A DNA stretch of 64,000 bases from Variovorax soli NBRC 106424 (GTDB lineage: Bacteria > Pseudomonadota > Gammaproteobacteria > Burkholderiales > Burkholderiaceae_C): NCBI RefSeq assembly GCF_001591385.1, contig NZ_BCUU01000003.1, forward strand, positions 62,001-126,000, read 5' to 3'. Below are positions 1 through 8,121 of this stretch, in pieces; the first letter of the stretch is position 1, and each line of letters starts with the position of its first letter. The notes under the pieces are model-generated. The model did not search any database. It was not told the origin of the DNA and saw nothing but the letters and a program-made list of their open reading frames with translations. The position numbers and the translations under genes are program-made.

Positions 1-134
1 GCCAGCCCGTGAGCCGTAGAGGTCACGACCGCCGGGTCGGCTTCCGTGATGTCGGTGATGTTCTTGGCTACCCCGGAGCCGATGCTCACTTGAACTTGGG
101 AGCCGTTGAATTTGAAGCGTTGACCGGAAGACAT
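1..134 (-). CDS. Phage tail tube-like protein, N-terminal fragment
   Basis: The reading frame starts with ATG at 134 and runs off the left edge, so only about 44 residues are visible (MSSGQRFKFNGSQVQVSIGS, then ...ADPAVVTSTAHGL). The AVVTSTAHGL stretch is the type of short beta element I know from phage tail tube and structural proteins. Its place just after the tail-completion gene fits a major tail protein. It sits behind a terminator-like hairpin, so it may have its own transcriptional signals or depend on antitermination. The family call rests mainly on position. Confidence 0.6.
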   Translation of the reverse strand, partial: MSSGQRFKFNGSQVQVSIGSGVAKNITDITEADPAVVTSTAHGL

Positions 135-176
135 GGTTTACCTGCTTTCTTTACTGACGGACTGACACAAAACAAA

Positions 177-198
177 AAGGCCGCTCAGTGGCGGCCTT
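177..198 (-). terminator. Hairpin terminator between tail-completion and tail tube genes
   Basis: An 8-bp perfect stem (AAGGCCGC / GCGGCCTT) with a 6-nt loop is followed on the minus strand by TTTGTTTTG. It lies inside the late operon, between the DUF3168-like gene and the tail tube gene. It could reduce or reset transcription into the tail genes, or be read through by an antiterminated polymerase. Confidence 0.6.
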
Positions 199-220
199 GG
201 CTTGGGAAACGTGGGTGCAG

Positions 221-586
221 CTACGTGCTGCTTGGCGAATGAATGAAGTCCATGGAGCACCGATGCAACTTCAGTTCGGGCTCGTAGGTGCTGAATCCGC
301 CCTCATTGCGGGTCGGCGGGGTGACGGCAGCCATCGCCGCCAGAACTTGCAGGCGCAGGGCGCGCGCCGAGTCGAAATCGGTCGAATACACGTCCACCTG
401 AATCCGGGTGTCCGAGGTGTTTGCGGCGTCGTCGCCGCAGATGTCCTGAACTGGCGTGTCGCTGATGAAGGTGAAAAGAATGGCCGGCGTAATGGGCACT
501 TCTGGCTTCTGCGGGAAGGTGCTCGCATACACCCGGTTGGCCACCAGTGGCGCCAGGGCGGCGAAGATGGTCTGTTCGAGGCTCAT
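221..586 (-). CDS. Tail completion / head-tail joining protein (DUF3168-like)
   Basis: This 121-residue protein begins MSLEQTIFAALAPLVANRVY. It resembles the DUF3168 (gp17-like tail terminator) family: an N-terminal helix, a proline-rich segment (FPQKPEVPITPAILFTFISD), then beta strands in TRIQVDVYSTDFDSARAL. In the virion such proteins cap the tail tube or join tail to head. Its start overlaps the stop of the HK97 gp10-like gene by 4 bp (ATGA), so the two are probably translationally coupled. Length and order match HK97-like phages. Confidence 0.8.
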   Translation of the reverse strand: MSLEQTIFAALAPLVANRVYASTFPQKPEVPITPAILFTFISDTPVQDICGDDAANTSDTRIQVDVYSTDFDSARALRLQVLAAMAAVTPPTRNEGGFSTYEPELKLHRCSMDFIHSPSST

Positions 587-1050
587 GCCTTGTTCGCCTT
601 GTCGATGCGCTGCTTCAGCCGCGCCTTCATCGCGTCAATGACGGCCTGCTTGTTGTTGTCCAAGGCAGGGCGAAGGAACGGGCGAGCCGCCATCTTGGCC
701 GTGCCGAACTCCACGAACCGACCGTAGAAGGCGTCCTTCGGAACCTTCCCGGAGCCGTGGCGGACGGTGACGATATGCTCTTCGGTCACGGTGCGCTCTG
801 CAGGCGGCAGGCGCTTGACGATGATGTTCTTCTTCAGGTTGCCGGGTTGCGCGATCTGGTCCTTTTGCACGCCCAACTGGTGGGGCTGGTCCGACATGGG
901 GGCGTTTGCGATGGCGGCCTTCTTGACCACCTGCGCGCCCGCATTCGACGCCGCGCGGGCGATCTTCCCCGACATGTCCACCGACAACTTGCTCAGCGCA
1001 TCGCCCAACTCCTTCAGGCCCTCGACCTTGATGGTGACGGTGCTAACCAT
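583..1050 (-). CDS. HK97 gp10-like head-tail connector protein
   Basis: The product is 155 residues from an ATG at 1050 (MVSTVTIKVEGLKELGDALS), with a GGGAG ribosome site upstream. I prefer this start to an ATG 10 codons earlier that has no such site. The VKVEGLKEL opening and the later ...FVEFGTAKMAARPFLRPAL segment are typical of the HK97 gp10 family of head-tail connection/tail proteins. It overlaps the upstream head-closure gene by 8 bp and the downstream DUF3168-like gene by 4 bp, inside the late structural operon. Confidence 0.88.
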   Translation of the reverse strand: MVSTVTIKVEGLKELGDALSKLSVDMSGKIARAASNAGAQVVKKAAIANAPMSDQPHQLGVQKDQIAQPGNLKKNIIVKRLPPAERTVTEEHIVTVRHGSGKVPKDAFYGRFVEFGTAKMAARPFLRPALDNNKQAVIDAMKARLKQRIDKANKA

Positions 1051-1372
1051 TGTTTTCTCCCGTCTCGCACACCAGGTCAACGTACTCGCGCCCGACGCTG
1101 TCAGGGATCACGGCGAGGATCGAATAGACCGTGCTGCCGTACACCGCCCGGCAGGTTGCATCGATGTCCTCGCGGAACCGAATGCGGATGCTGGCCTTCA
1201 CGAGGCTGACAGGGACCGCGGCGCTGCGCACGACCTCCATGCCGCTTTGGTGGCGCAGATGCGCCCAGACCTGCGCGATGTCCACCCACGCCTGAGTTGT
1301 GCCGCCCGTACCGGTGGGCGTTTCGACCAGGCGCTGCAGGAGCACGCGGGAATTGAGCGGTCCGGCTTTCAT
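1043..1372 (-). CDS. Phage head closure (head-tail adaptor) protein
   Basis: This 109-residue protein has the usual opening of the SPP1 gp16/Phage_H_T_join family: MKAGPLNSRVLLQRLVETPT, then a polar turn and a tryptophan strand (AWVDIAQVWAHLRHQSGMEV). It continues with beta strands ending in SVGREYVDLVCE. These proteins form the ring that closes the portal channel after packaging. It is coupled to the connector gene before it (ATGA overlap at 1369-1372) and to the gp10-like gene after it. Confidence 0.85.
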   Translation of the reverse strand: MKAGPLNSRVLLQRLVETPTGTGGTTQAWVDIAQVWAHLRHQSGMEVVRSAAVPVSLVKASIRIRFREDIDATCRAVYGSTVYSILAVIPDSVGREYVDLVCETGENNG

Positions 1373-1704
1373 GCCAGAGGCGGCTTGCGCCGAGAAACGA
1401 GCAGTGCGGTCACGGGTCGCGGCAGGTAGTTGATGTCCCAGTCCTTGCCTTCTGCACCGTCCGGATCGCGCAGCATCACGCCAACCATGTAGAGGGTCGC
1501 GTTCTTCACGTCGTCCGGCACTACAACGTCTTGCTCCGGAATCGGGTCGCCGTTGACATCCAGCAGGAATTCGTTTGCCGCGTCGTCGAGGTGTCGCAGC
1601 ACGAGTGTCGAGGCGCCGCCAATCATCAGCTCAATGTCGGTGTCCAGCGCCGTGCCGTCGACCCGCAGGCGCAGCTTGGCTTCGTCGAGCGTCACGAGGT
1701 TCAT
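1369..1704 (-). CDS. gp6-like head-tail connector protein
   Basis: The product is 111 residues and opens MNLVTLDEAKLRLRVDGTAL, the standard start of the Phage_connect_1 (HK97 gp6-like) family. A short helical array follows, including TDIELMIGGASTLVLRHLDD and KNATLYMVGVMLRD. Such proteins assemble as a ring under the portal. The start codon overlaps the stop of the collagen-like gene, so it is part of a tightly packed head-to-tail operon. The family call is firm; nothing looks truncated. Confidence 0.88.
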   Translation of the reverse strand: MNLVTLDEAKLRLRVDGTALDTDIELMIGGASTLVLRHLDDAANEFLLDVNGDPIPEQDVVVPDDVKNATLYMVGVMLRDPDGAEGKDWDINYLPRPVTALLVSRRKPPLA

Positions 1705-2432
1705 AGCTTCACCGGAGCCGTCTTGTCGATGCCGTTGCGGCCATCCTTGCCGTCGCGGCCCTTCTTCACCGCCAGGCGCCAGCCTTCGGACTCCGGTTCA
1801 CCAGGCTTACCCACCGGGGCGTCCTTTTGGGCAATCCAGAACGAGCCATTCCAGGTCACGCCGTCGCCGGCCTCGTAGGCGCGCTCCACGAACACGCCGC
1901 GGTCGATGACCACCGGCATGCGGAATGCGCGTTCGACCGACATTTCACCCTTGACGAGCCGAATCGTCACGGTGCGCTCGCCGTCGTGCTCGACCTGCAC
2001 ATCATCGAAGCCGAGCCCGTCGCGACCGTCTTTGCCATCGCGTCCATCGCGCGGCGCGGGGATCGAGTCGAGGGCCTTGGACAGCGCGTCCTGCGCGCGG
2101 CGCTCCCATTCGAGCGCCCATTTGGCGTGCATGCTCTCCAGGAGCGGTGCAACGTCGTCCAGGCTGACGCTCTTGCCGTCGCGGCCCGGCTCGCCTTGAT
2201 CGCCCTTCTCGCCGCGTTCTCCCTGGACAGATTCGCCGCGCTCGCCGCGTTCGCCCGGGTCGCCCTTCTCGCCCTTGATCGACTCACCAGGATCACCCTT
2301 CGGGCCAGCCGGAATGCTCTTGACCTGCTGCTCCAGCGCAGCGAGCCTGCCACCAAGCGTCTTCAACGCGGGTTCGATCCATTTCTGGACGGTTTCGAGA
2401 AGCGTGGCCGCAAGAGCCTTGGTGTCAAGCAT
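1701..2432 (-). CDS. Collagen-like protein with carbohydrate-binding-like module
   Basis: The product is 243 residues from an ATG at 2432; an ATG six codons earlier, inside the portal gene, is also possible. An N-terminal helix (MLDTKALAATLLETVQKWIE...) is followed by Gly-X-Y triplets (for example GPKGDPGES, GEKGDPGERGERGES, GERGEKGDQGEPGRDG), a short helical segment, a second GRDGKDGRDG block, and a beta module with AYEAGDGVTWNGSFWIAQKD. That module resembles the small aromatic carbohydrate-binding repeat of chitinases and tail fibres. It ends with another KGRDGKDGRNG block. Encoded between portal and connector, it is probably a virion surface or decoration protein; this role is inferred. 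Confidence 0.75.
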   Translation of the reverse strand: MLDTKALAATLLETVQKWIEPALKTLGGRLAALEQQVKSIPAGPKGDPGESIKGEKGDPGERGERGESVQGERGEKGDQGEPGRDGKSVSLDDVAPLLESMHAKWALEWERRAQDALSKALDSIPAPRDGRDGKDGRDGLGFDDVQVEHDGERTVTIRLVKGEMSVERAFRMPVVIDRGVFVERAYEAGDGVTWNGSFWIAQKDAPVGKPGEPESEGWRLAVKKGRDGKDGRNGIDKTAPVKL

Positions 2433-3852
2433 GGGCGGCCTCGGGTTCAATGGTCAGTTCGGGGAGCGCCTTTGCGCGCTCGGCCAGATCTGCAAGCAGC
2501 TGCGCGGTGTAGTCCTTGGCCTCGGGCGGCGGTTCGGGCGCAGGGGCCGGGGCCGGCGCGGGAGCGGGCGGCGCGGCGAGTGGATTCGTCTTGTCGCGCT
2601 CGGCCAGAGCTTCGAGCGAGTAGTTCTGCTGCTGGAGGTAGACAGCATCTCCACCGGCAACAGGCGGCAGGTTGACCTGCAGACGAGCTTCGTTCGGGGC
2701 CATGATCGCGCCGCCGACGAACTTGCTCAGCATGTCGGCCTGGCTCGCCGGGTCCATGCGCAGCAGGTTGCTCAGTTCCAACTCGGTACGCATGCCGGTA
2801 GGCAGCGCAAGTCCATCATCGAGGCACGCCTCCATTTCCTCGATCAAGGATTGCAGGCAGTCGCTGTAGTAGATGAGGTTCATGTCGCCAACCTTCTGGC
2901 CGGCTGGCATCGTGCCCATGCCCAGTTTGAAGAGCGGCACATGGAACGCCTGGGCGATGAATTGCGAGGTCAGATTGACTTGCTCGGTCGTTTGCGAATC
3001 CACCGAGGTCATCCGAATGGGGTGGTATTGCATCCCATCCCCTACTACCGCCACGCGGCCGGCGTTGTCGCCCGTGAAGTTGCTCGTCCAGTAGTCCTTC
3101 AACTCCTTCGCCGTCTCCTGACTGATCTGTCCAGGCGCAGCCAGGATGCCGCTCGGCTTCGCGCCCTGGGTGAAGAAGCGCTTGGAATCCTTCTGGATCT
3201 GCAGGCCCTGCTCGGCCGACAAGCTGGCCGCGTACAGCGGCGACACGCCGACGAGCGGATGGAACAAGCAGTTCATCCGGTCATGGATGATCTCGCTGGC
3301 CGGGACGACGATTTGCGTCTGCTCCAGGCCGGTCAGGTTGTCGGGCTGCAGTTGGTAGAAGATCGAACCATCGGGCGCCACCAGGGGAACCGTGCAGAGC
3401 GGGTCCAGGATGTACAGGCCGACGACGACACCGCGGCCGTCGCGCTGCTTGAGGGCGTACATGTTGCCCGCCAGCAGTTTCGACATGATCCAAGCCTGCT
3501 TGAACTGGATCTGGTTCTGGTAGCGGTTCGCCCGCTTGAGCACCGGGGAGAAAGCCGGATTGGTCGTTTCCGTCCAGATGGTGTTCGAACCCAAGGCCAT
3601 CAGGCGGGTTCGCAGCTTGCCGATGTCGTTGGCGATCAGTGAGACGCAGGCGTAGACCGTGGGGTGAGACAGGATCGTCTCGACCGGCGCCTTGATGTCC
3701 GACTGGAACCAGTAGGGCGACTGGGAGATAGTCAGCCAGCCGCCGTCCACCGAAGTCAGCGCGCGAGGTACAGGCAAAGCCTTCTCCTGCGGTTTCGGCA
3801 TCGCTGCGCTCACCACGTTCTGGGCGCGCAAGGTGGCAGCGAAACTGCTCAC
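2425..3852 (-). CDS. Phage portal protein (HK97 family)
   Basis: This 475-residue protein forms the dodecameric DNA entry/exit channel at one capsid vertex. Signature segments of the HK97 portal family are visible: VYACVSLIANDIGKL, GNMYALKQRDGRG, IIHDRMNCLFHPLVGVSPL, NFTGDNAGRVAVVGDGMQY, IAQAFHVPLFKLG and DCLQSLIEEMEACLDDGL. The start is GTG at 3852, overlapping the upstream stop as GTGA. The last 60 residues are rich in Pro and Ala (APAPAPAPEPPPEAK), probably a disordered tail. Length is normal for the family. Confidence 0.95.
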   Translation of the reverse strand: MSSFAATLRAQNVVSAAMPKPQEKALPVPRALTSVDGGWLTISQSPYWFQSDIKAPVETILSHPTVYACVSLIANDIGKLRTRLMALGSNTIWTETTNPAFSPVLKRANRYQNQIQFKQAWIMSKLLAGNMYALKQRDGRGVVVGLYILDPLCTVPLVAPDGSIFYQLQPDNLTGLEQTQIVVPASEIIHDRMNCLFHPLVGVSPLYAASLSAEQGLQIQKDSKRFFTQGAKPSGILAAPGQISQETAKELKDYWTSNFTGDNAGRVAVVGDGMQYHPIRMTSVDSQTTEQVNLTSQFIAQAFHVPLFKLGMGTMPAGQKVGDMNLIYYSDCLQSLIEEMEACLDDGLALPTGMRTELELSNLLRMDPASQADMLSKFVGGAIMAPNEARLQVNLPPVAGGDAVYLQQQNYSLEALAERDKTNPLAAPPAPAPAPAPAPEPPPEAKDYTAQLLADLAERAKALPELTIEPEAAHA

Positions 3853-4142
3853 TTGACCTGCGCCTTTCGACCGCGCTTGCCCGGCGCCGTCACAGCAGCC
3901 GTGGCCTCCGGCGCAGCCGGTGCAGCGGCGACTTCGGGCGCGGCTTCCTGAGCGGCGACTTCGGGCGTCTCGACAACAGGCTCCTGCTTCTGGACCGGCG
4001 CCGTCACAGCAGCCGTGGCGTACCGTGCCTTGCCGAGTGCCGTCAGCACGCGGGCATCCTGCTTCGTGGCCGGAAATGGGTCATCCGCCTGCAGTCGGCG
4101 GGTGCCGTAGGTGAAGCGGCGCGTTGCGATGAGTTCGGGCAT
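3849..4142 (-). CDS. Small phage protein with Pro/Ala-rich tail
   Basis: A 97-residue protein starts with ATG at 4142 (MPELIATRRFTYGTRRLQAD) behind an AAGGA ribosome site. The first 45 residues form a compact beta-rich unit (TRRFTYGTRRLQADDPFPA... ARVLTALGKARYA), as in small proteins that often follow the capsid gene. The rest is a low-complexity Ala/Pro/Glu linker ending in a basic GKRGRKAQVK. It lies between capsid and portal and is coupled to the portal gene. A head accessory or connector role is only inferred from position. Confidence 0.65.
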   Translation of the reverse strand: MPELIATRRFTYGTRRLQADDPFPATKQDARVLTALGKARYATAAVTAPVQKQEPVVETPEVAAQEAAPEVAAAPAAPEATAAVTAPGKRGRKAQVK

Positions 4143-4175
4143 GTCGTTTTCCTTTGTGGGGCACGTCCTATGCAA

Positions 4176-4201
4176 AACGGCCCGCCGTGAAGCAGGCCGT
4201 T
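4176..4201 (-). terminator. Hairpin after the major capsid gene
   Basis: A 7-bp stem (AACGGCC / GGCCGTT) with a 12-nt loop, followed on the minus strand by a short T run, lies directly downstream of the capsid gene and ahead of the 97-residue protein. Such a hairpin could keep capsid transcript levels above those of the later genes. The short T tract makes it weak. Confidence 0.45.
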
Positions 4202-4246
4202 GAACGCAGGGAGTGCGAGGCCAGGCCCGAAGGCCCGGCCAGGTCA

Positions 4247-5638
4247 TCACGGCACTTCGGGATCGCCGTAGGCGGCCGAGTCGATGAACGCCACGGCCGA
4301 CGCGCGGCGCTTGGCGAAGTTGATCGGGCGCACCACCTTGATCGCGGTTGATTCCTCTTGGAACATCGACGTGCCATTGGCCGAAGCCGCGGCCGGCGTA
4401 TCGGTGGCGCCGGTCGGAGCCGAGTCCTGCTCGATGTACGCTTCACGCGAGATCGAAACCTCGATGCCGTAGTCACCGATGCGGTAGATGTCGGACGGCT
4501 TCAGCAGGATCATGTCGCCCGCGCCGACGTTGCCGCCGCTCACCAGCGGATCGCCCAGCAGCGCACCGCCGTTCGCGCTCAGGCCCGGGAACGCGAAGTT
4601 GCCCAGCGCGTTCTGCATCAGGCCCAGGGCCTTCGCCAGCGACGGGGTCGTCACGAACTGCAGGCCATCGGCGTTGTTGGCGGCGATGAACGGGGCGTAC
4701 AGCGCCTTCACGTCAGCGATCACGTCCTGGATCTCGTTGCCGGCGCTGGTGATGGGGGTCAGCCCATTCAGGATACCGGCTGGCGAGACGCCAGCGGATG
4801 CCGCGGCAGCGGACAGGAACGTCTGGTCAACGCGCTGCGAGGAGGCTTGCACCAGGGCATCGCGCACCAGCATTTCGGCCGAGGGCGACGAGTCGCGCAG
4901 CAGTTCGTTCGACACGACCGCCAGGGCGGCGACCTTGAGGGGCGTCAGGTTGACAGACATGAAGTCCGCCTTGCTGACCGGAATCCCCTTCGATTCGCCC
5001 ACCCAGTAGCCGGTGGCGGCGCCGTCCTGACCCTTGATCATGACGTTCGCCGGCACCTGGCGCAGCGGCAGCTTGTCGTACACGGTCTGCGCGTACAGGT
5101 ACTCGATGAAGTCGCCCAGGTACTGGTTATTCACCTGCACCAGCTCGGCGCCCCACTCGCCGGCACCCGAACCGCCGCCGGCCACGGCCGCCTTGACGAC
5201 CTCGACCAGCTTCGGGTTCGACTTGCCCCAACGCTGCTGCGCGACGGCGACCGGCGACATGTCCATCAGCCGGCCCAGCGCCTTGGCGATCACCAGGCGG
5301 GTGTAGTGCTGGCCCTTGAACTTCTCGTCGGCTTCCTTGTTGACGTGGATCGCCGGAGCGCCGCCGGTAGCGATGGCGCCGCGGGAAGTGGAGGCAGCAG
5401 CGGGCGTGCCACCGGCAGCCGGGACGGCCTTGGTCGCCTGGACGGCTTCCATTTCCTTCAGGTCGGCCAGTTCCTCGTCGATCATCTTGATCTCGGAAGT
5501 CAGGCCGGCGAAGGCTTCGCGCTCGGCGGCATCTTTGGTGCGACCCTCGGTCGCGACCTTCTCTTGGATCGCCAGTTGCTCGGTGGCTTTCTGATTGCGC
5601 AGCTCGGTGAGCCGCTTGATTTGGTCTTGAATGTTCAT
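4247..5638 (-). CDS. Major capsid protein (HK97 fold)
   Basis: The product is 463 residues. The first 65 or so (MNIQDQIKRLTELRNQKATE... DEELADLKEMEAVQ) form the coiled-coil delta/scaffold domain that the prohead protease normally removes. An Ala/Thr-rich linker leads to an HK97-fold core with LPLRQVPANVMIKGQDGAATGYWVGESKGIPVSK (positions about 195-230), the alpha helix ELLRDSSPSAEMLVRDALVQ, and the C-terminal SREAYIEQDSAPTG and IKVVRPINFAKRRASAVAFI. It lies just after the protease gene, as expected for co-assembly. Confidence 0.95.
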   Translation of the reverse strand: MNIQDQIKRLTELRNQKATEQLAIQEKVATEGRTKDAAEREAFAGLTSEIKMIDEELADLKEMEAVQATKAVPAAGGTPAAASTSRGAIATGGAPAIHVNKEADEKFKGQHYTRLVIAKALGRLMDMSPVAVAQQRWGKSNPKLVEVVKAAVAGGGSGAGEWGAELVQVNNQYLGDFIEYLYAQTVYDKLPLRQVPANVMIKGQDGAATGYWVGESKGIPVSKADFMSVNLTPLKVAALAVVSNELLRDSSPSAEMLVRDALVQASSQRVDQTFLSAAAASAGVSPAGILNGLTPITSAGNEIQDVIADVKALYAPFIAANNADGLQFVTTPSLAKALGLMQNALGNFAFPGLSANGGALLGDPLVSGGNVGAGDMILLKPSDIYRIGDYGIEVSISREAYIEQDSAPTGATDTPAAASANGTSMFQEESTAIKVVRPINFAKRRASAVAFIDSAAYGDPEVP

Positions 5639-5641
5639 GAT

Positions 5642-6244
5642 TCAGCCTTTCGGGTTGAAATAGACAACGCCCTTGCGGGCAGGGCTTCCCGAAACGCCGG
5701 GAGGGATGCGAACGAATGCGGCTGCTTTGCGGCCAGACGCGGCCAGCAGCGTTTCACTCGCGGACTTGATGGAGGTGATCGTTGCCTCGGCGTTGGCCGG
5801 GATGCTCACCGTTGAAAGTTCGTAGATCTCGACCTCTTGGAAGTCGATGCCTCCGTCTTCCTTGAAGGCGTACTTGATCGGCCGGAAGCCGACGCTCACA
5901 GCGCGCACGAGGCCGTGCTTGATCTCCAGCCATGCCGTGTCGACGCGGTCCTTCAACGGGCCGGGCTCCGAGACAACGGGGATTTCCGCTTCGAACTCGA
6001 TGCCCTTCTCAGTCGGCTTGCTGAATCGCACCTGGCCGATGGGGGAATCGCGGTCGTGCTGATGCAGCAGGACCAGCGGATTCTTGAACTTCGCGCCCAT
6101 CGGGTTGATCGTGTCGTTCACCCGGTCGACGCCTGGCGTCGTGGCCATGCCGCGGAAAACACGACGCTCGCCCTCTTCGACAGCCTTCAACTCGAACACC
6201 GCGTAGGCGCGGTCTTCGACGGCAACGGTTCGCTTGGTCGTCAT
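5642..6244 (-). CDS. HK97-type prohead protease
   Basis: This 200-residue serine protease trims the capsid scaffold domain during prohead maturation. I place the start at ATG 6244 (MTTKRTVAVEDRAYAVFELK) because the longer frame crosses the terminator downstream of terminase. Family landmarks are GERRVFRGMATTPGVDRVND, a His in VLLHQHDRDSPIG (catalytic in the S78 family), and the Ser in VRAVSVGFRPI. The end (ELSTVSIPANAEATITSIKS) is also typical. It sits between terminase and capsid. Confidence 0.93.
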   Translation of the reverse strand: MTTKRTVAVEDRAYAVFELKAVEEGERRVFRGMATTPGVDRVNDTINPMGAKFKNPLVLLHQHDRDSPIGQVRFSKPTEKGIEFEAEIPVVSEPGPLKDRVDTAWLEIKHGLVRAVSVGFRPIKYAFKEDGGIDFQEVEIYELSTVSIPANAEATITSIKSASETLLAASGRKAAAFVRIPPGVSGSPARKGVVYFNPKG

Positions 6245-6263
6245 AGCTGGGGTTCCAATGAAA

Positions 6264-6286
6264 AAGGCCCGCACTTGGCGGGCCTT
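6264..6286 (-). terminator. Strong intrinsic terminator after large terminase
   Basis: A 9-bp perfect stem (AAGGCCCGC / GCGGGCCTT) with a 5-nt loop is followed on the minus strand by TTTTTCATT. Its arm touches the stop codon of the large terminase gene. It separates packaging genes from the protease-capsid genes, so late transcription must read through it (for example by a Q-type antiterminator) or restart. Confidence 0.75.
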
Positions 6287-8121
6287 CAGATGATGAAAAG
6301 TTGAGGTTTTCGCTTTGGTACGAACACAGCGTTCGCCGCACCGAAAGCCATGCACAGCGCAACGGCGGCGTCGATCTTGTTGATCGACCGAGTCTTGGCC
6401 AGCCAATGGTTGCCCCATTTGTCCTCTTCGATGACCGCGGACATCATTGCGGAGATCAGCACCGGGTTGGACCGAAGACGAATCCGCTTCTCCAACAACG
6501 CATCTTCCAGAAGCCGAAGCGAGCCAGGCATCCAAAGCCCTTCGGCCTTTTCCTTTTTGGCTTCGGCAGCCTTCTTCATCTCCTCGGTGGGCTGGCCCTT
6601 CTTCGTTCCACCTTGCGGGTGCTCGATGAACTCAAGCTCCAAGCCGATTTCCTCGACGGCCTCTTCAAAACGCTTGAAGGCGTACCGGTCGTAAGCCACC
6701 ATCTGAACGTCGAACTTCTCGGCGTCCTCGGCCAGCGCCTGGGCGACGTGCCGGTAGTTGATGTTCCCCCCTGCTGGCGCGTGTATGTGCCCCTGATCGC
6801 GCCAGACCGTGTACGGGATCTTGTCCAGCAACTCGCGCGCCTGAATCGTGTCTCCCGGCGTCCAAGCCTCGACCCATGCGTCGAACGTCGGCTTGCCGTC
6901 CTTCGTCTGTCCGGTCTGAACTACTGACGCCTTGGCAGTGATGTCCCGGTTCTGCGAGAGGTCCAGCCCCGTGAAGACCTTCTTCCCGGCGTGCTCGACA
7001 TCCGGGTCGAACTGCGCCAGTGCCGGCTCCAGCGTGGCCCGCGTCATCCACGCCGTCTCGGCATCCGTCCACACGCAGAAATGCAATCGCAGGATGCCAT
7101 TCAACTGGCCAGGAATCGCCTTGGCCTGCGCCACCACATCCGAAAGGTACTGCTCGGTGATCGTCACGCCCAGTAGCGGGTTTGCCTTCGGCCAACACGA
7201 CGGATCGCGCAGAGGGTCATCCCCCTGATCCAGCGAACACACGTAGCTGAACGTCGTGTCATCTATCACGTCACCGACGAATGTCGGGTCGTTCACCGCC
7301 TCTGTATGCCCTGCCGCCACCTTCACGGCGTGCTCGTGTTCCTCCCAAGCCACGGAATTCCGGTCACTCCCGGAGTTCGTGATCATGAACAGCAGCGGCT
7401 GCCGGCGGAACTTGAAGCCCCGTTCCAGCATTTCGATGCTCTTGCGATCCGGCAGCTCGTGGACCTCATCGGCCAGCACGAACGAAGGCCGCGGGCCTGA
7501 ACCCGTTTTCCCGGTATCCCGCGACACCGGACGGAAAAAGCTCGCGTTCCGGTGATAGGCGATGTTGTACTCGCGCCCCTCTCCGCCCGAGAACTCTAGA
7601 CGCTTCTTCAGCGCCTGAGACGCCTTTACCATCTTCACGGCATCCGCAAACAGAATGCCGGCCTGCTCCTTCTTGGCCGCCGCCGCATAGACCTGGGCGC
7701 CGGCCTCGCCGTCTGCCATCAGGCCATACAGACCAATCCCGCCCGCCATCGGGCTCTTGCCATTCCCCTTGCCCTGCTCGATGAACGCGCGACGAAACCG
7801 CCGAGTGCCATCCGCACGCTTCCAGCCGAACAGCGAGCCAACAATGAACGCCTGGCTCGGGTCCAGACGGAACGGCGTCCCTTCAAACTGCCCTTCCGAC
7901 AGCTTGAGCATGCCCTCGAAGAACTCGAATGCCCGCTGCGCCGCCGCTTCATCGAAGTACAGGCCGCGCTCGTGCCCTCTCTCCAGGTCAAGCAGATGTC
8001 GCCGGCAGGCATTGCGCACATGCGGGCCTGCAACGATCTCGCCGGCCACCACGGCCAGCGCATAGGCATCAATGCGGTTTGGAGAAGAACTCGTCTTCGG
8101 GATCTTCTTCGTCGCCGCCAT
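6286..8121 (-). CDS. Phage terminase large subunit
   Basis: The product is 611 residues, starting at ATG 8121 (MAATKKIPKTSSSPNRIDAY) with AAGG upstream; it overlaps the small subunit gene by 53 bp. It is the ATP-driven packaging motor and nuclease. The ATPase is marked by a Walker A-like EQGKGNGKSPM, a Walker B in SFVLADEVHELP and a coupling MITNSGSD motif. The nuclease half has FTGLDLSQNRDITA and later acidic residues (YDRYAFKRFEEAVEE). It looks like the Terminase_1 (HK97/phage lambda-unrelated) type, consistent with the P27-like small subunit. Confidence 0.96.
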   Translation of the reverse strand: MAATKKIPKTSSSPNRIDAYALAVVAGEIVAGPHVRNACRRHLLDLERGHERGLYFDEAAAQRAFEFFEGMLKLSEGQFEGTPFRLDPSQAFIVGSLFGWKRADGTRRFRRAFIEQGKGNGKSPMAGGIGLYGLMADGEAGAQVYAAAAKKEQAGILFADAVKMVKASQALKKRLEFSGGEGREYNIAYHRNASFFRPVSRDTGKTGSGPRPSFVLADEVHELPDRKSIEMLERGFKFRRQPLLFMITNSGSDRNSVAWEEHEHAVKVAAGHTEAVNDPTFVGDVIDDTTFSYVCSLDQGDDPLRDPSCWPKANPLLGVTITEQYLSDVVAQAKAIPGQLNGILRLHFCVWTDAETAWMTRATLEPALAQFDPDVEHAGKKVFTGLDLSQNRDITAKASVVQTGQTKDGKPTFDAWVEAWTPGDTIQARELLDKIPYTVWRDQGHIHAPAGGNINYRHVAQALAEDAEKFDVQMVAYDRYAFKRFEEAVEEIGLELEFIEHPQGGTKKGQPTEEMKKAAEAKKEKAEGLWMPGSLRLLEDALLEKRIRLRSNPVLISAMMSAVIEEDKWGNHWLAKTRSINKIDAAVALCMAFGAANAVFVPKRKPQLFII

